From Salmonella enterica subsp. enterica serovar Typhimurium str. LT2 (GTDB lineage: Bacteria > Pseudomonadota > Gammaproteobacteria > Enterobacterales > Enterobacteriaceae), in NCBI RefSeq assembly GCF_000006945.2, contig NC_003197.2, positions 1,550,001 to 1,614,000 of the forward strand: DNA of 64,000 nucleotides. The letters are read 5' to 3'. The translations under genes were made by a program, and so were the position numbers. Shown here piece by piece: positions 42,897-51,175 of this stretch (the stretch's first letter is position 1; every line of letters begins with the position of its first letter). The notes beneath the pieces were generated by a model that saw only the letters and a list, made by a program, of their open reading frames with translations, had not been told where the DNA came from and did no database searches.

Positions 42897-43322
42897 CGTT
42901 TATTTTTCCGTTACAGAGACAAATGAAATCTGTTCGTTCTTCTCAAGTATGGCATATTTATTTTATGACATTGTCAGTGAATGATTATTTTATCCAGTTA
43001 CCAACAAACCCGCTGTTGCATAACTTGCTTACTTTCTTACGGCGATGACTGTCATTGATTATGTGGAAGGCCATTATCCTCAAAAAATAAAGCCGATTAT
43101 TCTGAATTGCTATCCAGACGTTGATGCATATGACTTCAGCTATGTGGCAAGTTAACTATTACGCCGTTACGCTTTCGCGCTCACTGGCGCTGATATCGGT
43201 TGCATATTAATCCGGATGGGTTGATTTTATTGCTTAATATTCTGCGGGTAAATTCATGTTTGTAAAAACTAAAAATAGCGGCCAGACTTAATACGTCAAA
43301 TAGACGTTATTAAGGAGAGAGC
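42897..43322. other. Divergent control region ydeJ / ydeI
   Basis: 426 bases, AT-rich, containing the ydeI promoter. A 36-codon ORF (43045-43155, MTVIDYVEGHYPQKIK...) has no ribosome site and no family I recognise, so it is not called as a gene. In Salmonella ydeI is activated by RcsB and PhoP; clear boxes were not resolved. Confidence 0.5.
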
Positions 43323-43715
43323 ATGAAACTACAGGTGGCTGCATTTTTAAGTTTTCTGATAATGCCTTACGCGCTAGCGGATGATCAAGGGGGATTAAAA
43401 AAAGACGTGGCACCGCCGCCGCCTCATGCTATTGAGGATGGTTATCGCGGTACGGATGATGCAGAAAAAATGACCATCGAACAGGCAAAAACCCTGCATG
43501 ATGGCGCGACCGTTTCGCTGCGCGGCAACCTTATTGATCATAAAGGCGACGATCGCTATGTATTTCGTGATAAATCCGGCGAGATTAACGTGATAATTCC
43601 TTCCGCCGTATTTGATGGGCGGGAAGTTCAGCCGGATCAAATGATCAACATTAACGGTAGCCTGGACAAGAAAGCGAAGGAACCGCTTGTTCGCGTGAAC
43701 CGACTGCAAAAATAA
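43323..43715 (+). CDS. ydeI: Periplasmic OB-fold protein YdeI (BOF family)
   Basis: Exported protein of 130 residues. A signal peptide (MKLQVAAFLSFLIMPYALA) precedes a bacterial OB-fold domain (about 45-130, TVSLRGNLIDHKGDDRYVFR). In Salmonella, YdeI (also called OmdA) contributes to resistance to polymyxin B and peroxide and interacts with an OmpD/NmpC-type porin. The ribosome site AAGGAGAG precedes the ATG. It is regulated by RcsBCD and PhoPQ. Confidence 0.92.
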   Translation: MKLQVAAFLSFLIMPYALADDQGGLKKDVAPPPPHAIEDGYRGTDDAEKMTIEQAKTLHDGATVSLRGNLIDHKGDDRYVFRDKSGEINVIIPSAVFDGREVQPDQMININGSLDKKAKEPLVRVNRLQK

Positions 43716-43831
43716 CGCGCGCTAACCGGCAATCTCCAGGTCAGCCATACGGGGCACGCGGCTGGCCTGATACCATGGGTCTTGTAAAAGCGCCTGGGGG
43801 ACAAAAGGTCCCATAATGTCTTATTCAGGTC

Positions 43832-43848
43832 TGGTTGCGTATCGTTTA
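43832..43848 (+). promoter_or_regulatory. PhoP-box-like repeat before mgrR
   Basis: TGGTTG, five bases (CGTAT), then CGTTTA. The second half matches the PhoP half-site 5 of 6 and the first 4 of 6, 37 bases before the presumed mgrR start. A -10-like TACAGT lies at 43872. PhoP control of mgrR is established in E. coli; this site is inferred. Confidence 0.5.
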
Positions 43849-43884
43849 AGCTTCATTGATATTGACGGTGCTACAGTCGTTAGC

Positions 43885-43984
43885 GATCCGTTATCCTCGC
43901 AAGAATTTGCCCGGTAGCGTATAAGCAAAACACAAATCTATCCATGCAAGCATTTACCGCTGGTGAACCGGCGGTTTTTTTTTT
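43885..43984 (+). ncRNA. mgrR: Regulatory small RNA MgrR
   Basis: About 100-nt Hfq-dependent sRNA. The segment GCAAAACACAAATCTATCCA then TGCAAGCATTTACCGC matches the conserved part of E. coli MgrR from memory, and the gene sits beside mgtS exactly as in E. coli. MgrR is made under PhoPQ control and represses eptB, which modifies lipid A, and ygdQ. It ends in a rho-independent terminator: stem CCGCTGG / CCGGCGG (one G-U), loop TGAA, then ten T residues (43957-43984). The 5' end is estimated from the match. Confidence 0.85.
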
Positions 43985-44002
43985 GCCTGCCATCCAGACA
44001 AA

Positions 44003-44039
44003 AGCGGCCCCTTGCGCAACGATGCAGCAAGGGGCCGGC
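44003..44039 (-). terminator. Terminator of mgtS
   Basis: Strong 11-bp inverted repeat CGGCCCCTTGC / GCAAGGGGCCG, followed on the minus strand by CTTTTG, 27 bases after the mgtS stop. It separates mgtS from the convergent mgrR. Confidence 0.8.
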
Positions 44040-44063
44040 TCTGCGAGGGATTATCTCCGTTCA

Positions 44064-44159
44064 TTAATCATCCCATTTGTGACTGAACCAGGCGGCCAGA
44101 AATCCGGAAAATAAAATAATTCCTAATACAACGATAAAAAGGTTAATACTGCCTAACAT
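44064..44159 (-). CDS. mgtS: Small membrane protein MgtS (YneM, 31 aa)
   Basis: A 31-codon ORF reading MLGSINLFIVVLGIILFSGF then LAAWFSHKWDD, with ribosome site AAGGAGAAA. It matches E. coli MgtS (YneM), a PhoPQ-induced membrane protein that protects the magnesium importer MgtA from FtsH and modulates PitA. One helix spans residues 5-25 and the tail is charged. It is convergent with mgrR as in E. coli. The gene is below common length cut-offs and is often missed. Confidence 0.93.
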   Translation of the reverse strand: MLGSINLFIVVLGIILFSGFLAAWFSHKWDD

Positions 44160-44406
44160 CTCGTTTCTCCTTATTTTAGTGTGCATCCTCTTTTTTAAAA
44201 AACCTCGTACAGACTATAGTACTAATTTATACTTAAGCAAAGTCTGAATTGCGTATTTATTTTACTGGAAGGGTAAAGCATTAGAATATTTTCGTCAGCG
44301 CCCAGGAATATTCCTGAATTACCGCAGTGACAGCAGATAATTAGCCTGCAATATATAGGGTTAACCCGGTGCGCCAGAAACTGCGCACATCACTGGCTGC
44401 AGATAA

Positions 44407-45594
44407 TTAACAGGTAATAGCCTGTTGCGTAGGGGTAATCCGCATTCCTTTTAACATCAGTGCCCAGGCGAACACAATGGCGATTATCAGGACAACGAAA
44501 AGCGACCAGGCTGGAAGCGTCGTCAGGATGACGCCGCTGGCCAGCGGGTTTACCGCCGCACCCAGCCAGCCCAGCGATTGCGCTGAAAAATAGCTGGCTT
44601 TCATCCCGGCAGGCGCAATGTTGTCAATTAACATATATTCGCCGGGGGCATAAATAATTTCGCCAATCGTGAATACTGCCGCTGAAAGCCCCCAAAAAAA
44701 CAGATTGTCGCCTGAAAAAATAAATCCGATGAGCCCGGCGATAAAAAAGACGGTGCCGGTCGTCATCATTGGTCGAATATTGACGGCGGTAAGTCGACGG
44801 CCCACGGCGTATTGCAAACTGACCACAATAACCGCATTAACCGGCAGGACGACGGCTACCACTTTTTCCGCGAAGCCGCTATCGGCAACGACCATAACGT
44901 ACTGTGAAATACAGGACGCAAAGGCGCCCCCCACAAAGGAGGCCAGAAATGCCGAAAGCGTAAACCACAATAATGCTTTGTCGCGCAGCAGAACGGAGGG
45001 AGACCAGATAGCGGCATTTTTCCCCTCGCTGGCGGCAACCGATCGTGTCACCCATACCTGAATAAAGACCAGCGGGAATGCGGAGCAGATGGCGGCAAGC
45101 CAGAAGGGTAAATTGATGCTTTGCATCACCAGCAGCGTGCCGAGCGGCGGGCCAACCGTCCAGCCGATATTGAGTACGGTATAGTTGAGCGAAAAAATCC
45201 GTGTTTTTGTTGTCGCGGTGAGATTATCGGCGAACCAGGCCTTCAGGACGGTAGAAAAAACCGAATAGGCGCAGTTAATAAGCGCAAAAAGCAGGACAAC
45301 CAGTACGACATTATGCACCATTGGGATGGCGATAAATCCGCAGGCGAAGGCGATAATCGCGAGTAACATGTAGCGCTTTTTATCAAACTTGTCCGCCAGA
45401 ATCCCAAAGCCAAGACTAAAGATGACGCCGATCGTTAACGCGCTGGTCAGCGCGTAGCCAATCAGATCCACGCCTAAACCGTACTGACGGTTAAGATAGA
45501 TGGTCATAAAGGGGAGCGTGGCGCCGCGTCCAATTGTCAATAACAGCGATGAGGCGAGTAGAGCCAACGTCGAACGTCTCAATCCTGGATTCAT
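44407..45594 (-). CDS. ydeE: MFS transporter YdeE
   Basis: Major facilitator of 395 residues with 12 helices and the MFS motif GILADKFDKKRYML. E. coli YdeE exports dipeptides when overproduced and has been linked to drug efflux. It is divergent from eamA; both are metabolite exporters with a shared regulatory region that contains a 14-bp palindrome. Confidence 0.9.
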   Translation of the reverse strand: MNPGLRRSTLALLASSLLLTIGRGATLPFMTIYLNRQYGLGVDLIGYALTSALTIGVIFSLGFGILADKFDKKRYMLLAIIAFACGFIAIPMVHNVVLVVLLFALINCAYSVFSTVLKAWFADNLTATTKTRIFSLNYTVLNIGWTVGPPLGTLLVMQSINLPFWLAAICSAFPLVFIQVWVTRSVAASEGKNAAIWSPSVLLRDKALLWFTLSAFLASFVGGAFASCISQYVMVVADSGFAEKVVAVVLPVNAVIVVSLQYAVGRRLTAVNIRPMMTTGTVFFIAGLIGFIFSGDNLFFWGLSAAVFTIGEIIYAPGEYMLIDNIAPAGMKASYFSAQSLGWLGAAVNPLASGVILTTLPAWSLFVVLIIAIVFAWALMLKGMRITPTQQAITC

Positions 45595-45666
45595 TTTTCC
45601 TGCCTGAAATGGAGGTTACGTATCGGGACGTTTTAATCTACCGTGCCCGCAAAAGCATGATGTCTA

Positions 45667-45680
45667 TACGCTATAGCGTA
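45667..45680. promoter_or_regulatory. Perfect 14-bp palindrome in the ydeE/eamA control region
   Basis: TACGCTATAGCGTA is a perfect two-fold symmetric sequence, 73 bases before the ydeE start and 145 before eamA. The form suits a dimeric repressor or activator site, but I cannot name the protein. Confidence 0.35.
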
Positions 45681-45824
45681 GTCTTAACATACCATAACGC
45701 AGGATTTTGCCCATCGTGTGTTGTTCAATGCCATGCTCACGGTAAAAAGAAAAGTCCTGTTATGGCGCACTGATTTCCGATAACTTACCTTTTTACAAAA
45801 TTTTAATAATGACAGGGGCCGATG

Positions 45825-46724
45825 ATGTCGCGTAAAGACGGTTTTTTGGCGTTACTGGTGGTTGTCGTATGGGGGCTCAATTTTGTTGTCATCAAAGTAG
45901 GCCTGCACCATATGCCGCCATTATTGCTGGCAGGATTACGATTTTTACTGGTGGCGTTTCCGGCAATTTTCTTTGTCGCCCGGCCTAAAGTCCCGCTTAC
46001 GCTGTTGCTGGGCTATGGGCTGACGATAAGCTTTGGGCAGTTCGCCTTTCTCTTTTGCGCGATAAAGTTTGGTATGCCCGCAGGACTGGCGTCGTTGGTA
46101 TTACAGGCGCAGGCCTTTTTTACCATGGCATTGGGGGCGTTTGTTTTTAGCGAGCGGTTACAACGTAAGCAGTTGGCGGGGATCGCCCTGGCGATTATAG
46201 GTGTACTGGTATTGATTGAAGCCAGTCTCAACGGACAGCATATAGCGATGTCGGGATTTATGCTGACTCTGGCGGCGGCATTTAGCTGGGCCTGCGGCAA
46301 TATCTTTAATAAAAAAATTATGCAACATAGTCCGCGCCCGGCGGTGATGTCGCTGGTGGTCTGGAGCGCGCTGATCCCGATCCTGCCGTTCCTGCTGTCA
46401 TCGCTGCTACTGGAGGGGGCGGATCACATTACGCAAAGCCTTATTACCATCGATATGACGACGATATTGTCGCTGCTTTATCTGGCTTTTGTCGCCACTA
46501 TACTTGGCTACGGCATCTGGGGCGCGTTACTGGGGCGCTATGAGACCTGGCGCGTGGCGCCGTTATCATTGCTGGTGCCGGTAGTCGGGCTGGCGAGCGC
46601 CGCGGTGTTACTCGGGGAAACGTTGACCGGGATGCAGCTTGCGGGCGCAGTACTGATTATGGCTGGACTCTATATCAATGTGTTTGGATTTCGTGTGCGC
46701 CGTACTGCGCGTGTCAGCGGATGA
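45825..46724 (+). CDS. eamA: Cysteine/O-acetylserine exporter EamA (YdeD)
   Basis: Drug/metabolite transporter of 299 residues with ten helices in two EamA repeats. It exports O-acetylserine and cysteine pathway metabolites in E. coli. Of two consecutive ATG codons, the second (45825) reproduces the E. coli length, with AGGGG upstream. Key segments such as WGLNFVVIKVGL and the second repeat AFSWACGNIFNKKIM are present. Confidence 0.93.
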   Translation: MSRKDGFLALLVVVVWGLNFVVIKVGLHHMPPLLLAGLRFLLVAFPAIFFVARPKVPLTLLLGYGLTISFGQFAFLFCAIKFGMPAGLASLVLQAQAFFTMALGAFVFSERLQRKQLAGIALAIIGVLVLIEASLNGQHIAMSGFMLTLAAAFSWACGNIFNKKIMQHSPRPAVMSLVVWSALIPILPFLLSSLLLEGADHITQSLITIDMTTILSLLYLAFVATILGYGIWGALLGRYETWRVAPLSLLVPVVGLASAAVLLGETLTGMQLAGAVLIMAGLYINVFGFRVRRTARVSG

Positions 46725-46810
46725 GGCATTATGTTACTAAGAAGACAAACGCTAATTTCAGACCATGCCGCGGGGTAATAGCGGCGGACTTGTCATAGCC
46801 AGACGGTACT

Positions 46811-46835
46811 AAAAAAATGCCCCGCAAAACGGGGC
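46811..46835 (-). terminator. Rho-independent terminator of marRAB
   Basis: On the minus strand the stem GCCCCG / CGGGGC with loop TTTTG is followed by ATTTTTTT, 8 bases after the marB stop. Confidence 0.9.
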
Positions 46836-46842
46836 AAAGAGG

Positions 46843-47058
46843 TTAAAGGTGTTGGTCGTTATAATAGGGCACGCCTAATTCATCTGACTTATCGCTGTTC
46901 ACGCTCACGGGGTGAAGGTCATTTGGCGGATCGCCTACACAGGGCAGCAGCATCACATCGCGGCTATTTTGCGCCACAGGTAACAAAGTTTGTTCTGCAA
47001 TGCCATATCCGGAGGCGATAAGTAACAGACCCGGCAGGGCGGGAAACAGCATTTTCAT
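46843..47058 (-). CDS. marB: Periplasmic protein MarB
   Basis: Exported protein of 71 residues that dampens marA expression by an unknown route. A signal peptide (MKMLFPALPGLLLIASGYGIAE) is followed by a short tail ending SDKSDELGVPYYN, as in E. coli MarB. The ATG at 47058 gives the correct length; the ORF start at 47100 overlaps marA. It is the last gene of marRAB. Confidence 0.9.
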   Translation of the reverse strand: MKMLFPALPGLLLIASGYGIAEQTLLPVAQNSRDVMLLPCVGDPPNDLHPVSVNSDKSDELGVPYYNDQHL

Positions 47059-47086
47059 GGTGCTCTTCGCGTGGCGCATAAACAAA

Positions 47087-47470
47087 CTAGTAGTTGCCAT
47101 GGTTCAGCGGCAGCATATACCGTGATTCGCCATGCATATTGGTGATCCGGTATTTGTGTGGCGGCACATCAAAATAGTTTTTGAACGTCCGGGTCAATGT
47201 TTGCTGTGACTCAAAGCCATAGCGTTCCGCCAGATAGAGAATGGGCTCGTTGCTCTCTTTTAATTTTTGCGCGATTTCCGTCATTTTACGGCTGCGGATG
47301 TATTGGCCTAATGAATGACCGGTCTCTTTTTTAAACATCCGTTGCAGGTGCCATTTGGAATATCCTGAACGCTCAGACACTTTTTCCAGTGAGAGCGGCG
47401 ACTCCAGGTTATCCTCGATCCAGTCCAAAATGCTATGAATAGTAATAGCGTCAGTGTTGCGTCTGGACAT
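47087..47470 (-). CDS. marA: AraC-family activator MarA
   Basis: Monomeric AraC/XylS activator of 127 residues with two helix-turn-helix motifs, about SLEKVSERSGYSKWHLQRMF and QKLKESNEPILYLAERYGFE. It activates the mar/sox/rob regulon (acrAB, tolC, micF and others), giving multiple drug tolerance. The chosen ATG (47470) follows AGAGGT; an ATG at 47476 would add two residues (MT). It follows marR with a short gap. Confidence 0.97.
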   Translation of the reverse strand: MSRRNTDAITIHSILDWIEDNLESPLSLEKVSERSGYSKWHLQRMFKKETGHSLGQYIRSRKMTEIAQKLKESNEPILYLAERYGFESQQTLTRTFKNYFDVPPHKYRITNMHGESRYMLPLNHGNY

Positions 47471-47489
47471 CGTCATACCTCTTTTTTGT

Positions 47490-47924
47490 CTACGGCAGAA
47501 TTTTCTTGAGCAAATACTCAAGCGTTGCCACTTCGTCCGCCGTTAAGTTTTTTGTTAATTCCTGATGCAGGTCTTGCCCTGGTCGTTGATGACATTGCTC
47601 ACAAATTGCCGCGCCGTCCGGCGTTAGCTTCACCAGTACGCCGCGTTTGTCATTAGGATTCGGCAGTCTTTCGATCCAGCCTTTGCACAGCAGGCGGTCG
47701 AGCATCCGCGTCAATGCGCCGAGATCGACAGACAGCACTTTTTTAAGTTCAACCGGGGTAATACATCCCGCGCAGCGTATCGAGCAAAGCACTTTAAACT
47801 GTGTTGCGGTGATATCCAGCGGGGATAAATAGTTATTTAACAGGCGATCTTTTTTCTGATTTACCATGTAGATCAAGCGACCCAGCGGAATGATTTCATT
47901 GAACAGATCACTGGTGCTTTTCAA
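47490..47924 (-). CDS. marR: Repressor MarR
   Basis: Winged-helix repressor of 144 residues that binds marO and is inactivated by salicylate, or by copper through Cys80-linked dimers. The DNA-binding part has VELKKVLSVDLGALTRMLDRL, and the wing NPNDKRGV. The start is TTG at 47924 with GGGG upstream, which gives the standard MKSTSDLFNEI N-terminus. The start was chosen because the full-length N-terminus is conserved. Confidence 0.95.
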   Translation of the reverse strand: MKSTSDLFNEIIPLGRLIYMVNQKKDRLLNNYLSPLDITATQFKVLCSIRCAGCITPVELKKVLSVDLGALTRMLDRLLCKGWIERLPNPNDKRGVLVKLTPDGAAICEQCHQRPGQDLHQELTKNLTADEVATLEYLLKKILP

Positions 47925-47928
47925 AATG

Positions 47929-48022
47929 GTTGCCCCGGCAAGTAATTAATTTCGTCAGATACTATTGCCCAGGCAAGTATAAGTCAACTAAATGAATTGG
48001 CCGATGCCACGATTTGCTAAAA
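47929..48022 (-). promoter_or_regulatory. marO: marRAB promoter, two MarR sites and marbox
   Basis: On the minus strand, -35 TTGACT (47987-47982) and -10 TAGTAT (47964-47959) are spaced by 17 bases. MarR site I (TACTTGCCTGGGCAA, about 47965-47979) lies between them and site II (GGTTGCCCCGGCAAGTAATT on the plus strand, 47929-47948) covers the start codon region. A marbox for MarA/SoxS/Rob, GATGCCACGATTTGCTAAAA (48003-48022), lies upstream of the -35. All are in the known E. coli arrangement. Confidence 0.9.
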
Positions 48023-48182
48023 GGCGTCCGGGGTATTGTGCTGTGATAACTTGTAACTAATTGATAATTACAGGTTATAGGTTGTAGAGGATATTAACTT
48101 GCACACTGGCGAAATGGCGCGCCTGGGCAATTTCACTTTATACTTCCGGTTCATGAAACGCTGATGGGTAAGAGATAGTATT

Positions 48183-48848
48183 ATGATGGATTTGTTTAAA
48201 GCGATTGGATTGGGGCTGGTCGTACTGCTCCCGTTAGCCAATCCGCTAACCACCGTGGCGCTGTTTCTTGGCCTTGCGGGCAATATGAATAGTGCGGAAC
48301 GCAACCGGCAGTCCTATATGGCTTCGGTTTATGTCTTCGCTATTATGATGGTGGCGTACTACGCCGGGCAGTTAGTCATGAACACCTTCGGTATTTCGAT
48401 TCCAGGGCTACGGATCGCCGGGGGGTTAATCGTGGCGTTTATCGGCTTCAGAATGCTTTTCCCGCAGCAGAAGGCGCATGAGTCGCCGGAAGCGAAAAGC
48501 AAATCGGAGGAGCTGGCAGACGAACCGACGGCCAATATTGCGTTTGTTCCACTGGCTATGCCAAGCACCGCAGGACCGGGGACCATCGCAATGATCATCA
48601 GTTCCGCTTCCACGGTGCGTCATGGCGGCGAGTTTCCCGACTGGGTCATTATGGTCGCGCCGCCGATTATTTTTCTTGCCGTGGCGGTGATCCTGTGGGG
48701 ATGCTTACGCAGTTCTGGCGCTATTATGCGGCTGGTGGGTAAAGGGGGGATTGAAGCGATCTCCCGCTTAATGGGATTCCTGCTGGTGTGTATGGGCGTG
48801 CAATTTATTATCAACGGCGTGTTGGAAATTATTAAAACGTACCACTAA
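48183..48848 (+). CDS. marC: Inner membrane protein MarC (UPF0056)
   Basis: Membrane protein of 221 residues with six helices, family MarC. It is divergently transcribed from marRAB. Despite its name it is not needed for multiple resistance. The sequence is near-identical to E. coli (KAIGLGLVVLLPLANPL at the N-terminus). Function is unknown. Confidence 0.95.
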   Translation: MMDLFKAIGLGLVVLLPLANPLTTVALFLGLAGNMNSAERNRQSYMASVYVFAIMMVAYYAGQLVMNTFGISIPGLRIAGGLIVAFIGFRMLFPQQKAHESPEAKSKSEELADEPTANIAFVPLAMPSTAGPGTIAMIISSASTVRHGGEFPDWVIMVAPPIIFLAVAVILWGCLRSSGAIMRLVGKGGIEAISRLMGFLLVCMGVQFIINGVLEIIKTYH

Positions 48849-48858
48849 GGCGCATTTT

Positions 48859-48888
48859 CGTCTGCCGGAAACCTGTTCCCGGCAGACG
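48859..48888. terminator. Bidirectional terminator between marC and sotB
   Basis: Perfect 10-bp inverted repeat CGTCTGCCGG / CCGGCAGACG with a 10-base loop, 11 bases past the marC stop and 6 bases past the sotB stop on the other strand. Confidence 0.75.
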
Positions 48889-48894
48889 AATGTC

Positions 48895-50085
48895 TTAATG
48901 CGGTTGTTCTTCCAGCGTCACTGGCCATTTGCGGAATATGAGCACAGCCCATACCAGCGCGGCACAGGCGGGTATGGCGCCAATATAGCCGATGGCCGAC
49001 ATTGACCAGTGCAAACTCACCTGATTACCTACCAGCGCGCCAGCGCCAATACCAATATTAAAGATGCCTGAAAATAGCGCCATTGCGACATCGGTCGCGT
49101 CCGGGGCCAGCGCCAGTACTTTCACCTGCATACCGAGCCCTATCACCATAATCGCGATGCCCCAGAAAATGCTCAGTATGGCCAGATGCGCTTCGCTCTC
49201 CGCCGCGGGCAGCAGCAGCAGCAGACAGACAACCAGCAGGGCAATAGCGATACTGACGAGCGACGAGGCATGGCGATTACCCAGTTTACCAAACACGAGG
49301 CTGCCGATGATCCCGGCGCCGCCGAGGATCAGTAACAGGACGGTAGCAAAATTCGCACTGAGCCCGGCGACATTCTGAACGAACGGTTCAATATAGCTAT
49401 AAGCTGTGTAATGCGCAGTCACCACAACGACGGTCAGTACATAGAGGCTCATCAGCGCCGGGCGTCGGAATAGCAAAGGTAAACTTTTTAGTGAGCCGGA
49501 ATGCTCGCTCGGCAATTTCGGTAGAAGCTTAATCAGACATAGCAGCGTAATTAATGCGCCCATGCCGATGGCAAAAAAGGTGGTGCGCCAGCCAAAATAC
49601 TGACCAACAACGCGACCTATGGGCAGCCCAAGCACCATGGCCAACGCGGTGCCGGTCGCTATCAGACTTAATGCCTGCGCGCGTTTCCCGGCAGGGGCCA
49701 GGCGGATCGCCAGCGAGGCGGTTATCGACCAGAAAATAGCGTGGGCGAAAGCGATACCAATACGGCTAATGACCAGCACGGTAAAGTTCCATGCCAGAAA
49801 GGAGAGCACATGGCTGGCAATAAACAAAACAAACAGATAAATGAGTAGCTTACGGCGCTCCATTTGACTGGTAAGAAGCATAAAAGGCAGCGACATGACG
49901 GCAACTACCCAGGCGTAAATGGTTAGCATGATGCCGACCTGCGCGGTTTGCATATGAAAGCTTTCAGCAATGTCTGATAGCAAACCAACTGGCACAAATT
50001 CTGTGGTATTGAAAATAAAAGCGGCAATAGCAAGCGTAACTACCCGTAGCCACGCGACCTTGCGGGAAACTGGATTGATTGTCAT
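48895..50085 (-). CDS. sotB: Sugar efflux transporter SotB (YdeA)
   Basis: MFS exporter of 396 residues with 12 helices, of the drug:H+ antiporter-1 family. E. coli YdeA exports arabinose and IPTG-like sugars. Segments FNTTEFVPVGLLSDI and the LLTSQMERRKLLI loop fit the family. It is upstream of ptrR on the same strand with 115 bases between them. Confidence 0.93.
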   Translation of the reverse strand: MTINPVSRKVAWLRVVTLAIAAFIFNTTEFVPVGLLSDIAESFHMQTAQVGIMLTIYAWVVAVMSLPFMLLTSQMERRKLLIYLFVLFIASHVLSFLAWNFTVLVISRIGIAFAHAIFWSITASLAIRLAPAGKRAQALSLIATGTALAMVLGLPIGRVVGQYFGWRTTFFAIGMGALITLLCLIKLLPKLPSEHSGSLKSLPLLFRRPALMSLYVLTVVVVTAHYTAYSYIEPFVQNVAGLSANFATVLLLILGGAGIIGSLVFGKLGNRHASSLVSIAIALLVVCLLLLLPAAESEAHLAILSIFWGIAIMVIGLGMQVKVLALAPDATDVAMALFSGIFNIGIGAGALVGNQVSLHWSMSAIGYIGAIPACAALVWAVLIFRKWPVTLEEQPH

Positions 50086-50200
50086 AAAAATATTTCGGGT
50101 TAGTTGCGAGAAGGTGAGACCGCGATCTTAAAACGTTTACTGGCGAAAAGACAATCATTTTGTGACCTGCTTCTCATTTACTTCGCAGGCCGTTTCGTCT

Positions 50201-51073
50201 TCAGTCGGTGCTCGCCAGTTGGGCGTTAAGTAACTCGATAAAGGCCTCAAGCTGACGCGTCATCGCCCCGCGCCGCCACATTAGCCATGTGTTAAGCCAG
50301 CGCCACTTCTCCGCCAACGGCCAGGCTTCCACCTGATGATGTCCTGGCATACTGTTGAGCATACTTGCTGGCATCAGCGCAATACCTGCGCCGGCAATTA
50401 CGCACGCCAACATTCCATGATATGACTCCATTTCGTGAATCGTACCGGGGGTCGCGCCATCGGCATGAAACCAGCTTTCGAAATGCCGTCGGTAAGAACA
50501 GTTGGCGCGAAAAGCATAGATGTTATAACCATTCACCTCGCTGGCCCGCGAAACGACGGAATGGCCGTGTGGCGCGACGATCATCATCTCTTCCTGGTAA
50601 GCCGGTATACCTTCCAGCCCCGGATGCATTAGCGGGCCATCAATAAAGGCGGCGTTCAGCTTTCCCTCGAGCACGCCATCCAGCATGGCGCCGGAAGGAC
50701 CGGTCGTTAACGCGAACTGAATTTTAGGGTAACGCTGGTTATAACCCGCCAGCAGCGCGGGGATACGTACGGCGGCAGTACTTTCTAACGCGCCGAGTGA
50801 AAACAGTCCTTGCGGTTCCTCTCCGGCAACCACCATGCGGGCTTCATCGACCAGCGCCAGGATCTGCTGGCTGTAACGTAAAAAGTTATGCCCGGCTGGT
50901 GACAGCCTGAGTCGCTGGTTTTCGCGAATAAACAGAGAGACGCCCAGGTCGGCTTCAAGCTGACGGATACGCGTGGTCAGGTTGGACGGAACGCGGTGCA
51001 CTTTTGCCGCCGCCTGCGTAATGCTGCCCGTCAGAGCGACAGCGTTAAACATTTCCAGTTGCGTCAGGTCCAT
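50201..51073 (-). CDS. ptrR: LysR-family regulator PtrR (YneJ)
   Basis: LysR-type regulator of 290 residues with the N-terminal helix-turn-helix (LTGSITQAAAKVHRVPSNLTTR, about 15-35). In E. coli PtrR activates sad for putrescine degradation under nitrogen limitation. It is divergent from sad, with 102 bases between the starts, the classic LysR layout. Confidence 0.92.
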   Translation of the reverse strand: MDLTQLEMFNAVALTGSITQAAAKVHRVPSNLTTRIRQLEADLGVSLFIRENQRLRLSPAGHNFLRYSQQILALVDEARMVVAGEEPQGLFSLGALESTAAVRIPALLAGYNQRYPKIQFALTTGPSGAMLDGVLEGKLNAAFIDGPLMHPGLEGIPAYQEEMMIVAPHGHSVVSRASEVNGYNIYAFRANCSYRRHFESWFHADGATPGTIHEMESYHGMLACVIAGAGIALMPASMLNSMPGHHQVEAWPLAEKWRWLNTWLMWRRGAMTRQLEAFIELLNAQLASTD

Positions 51074-51175
51074 GGTTTTCTCAATTCGTGAATAGTCTGG
51101 TTAATATTATTCATTTTTCAGAAAGGGTAAAGGGCGTCATGATGGTACAACTCCCCTGATAACGAGAGAAAGAAC

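Noticed and set aside
43045..43155. 36-codon ORF between ydeJ and ydeI
   Set aside because: There is no ribosome site and no recognisable family; it may be a relic but evidence is too thin.
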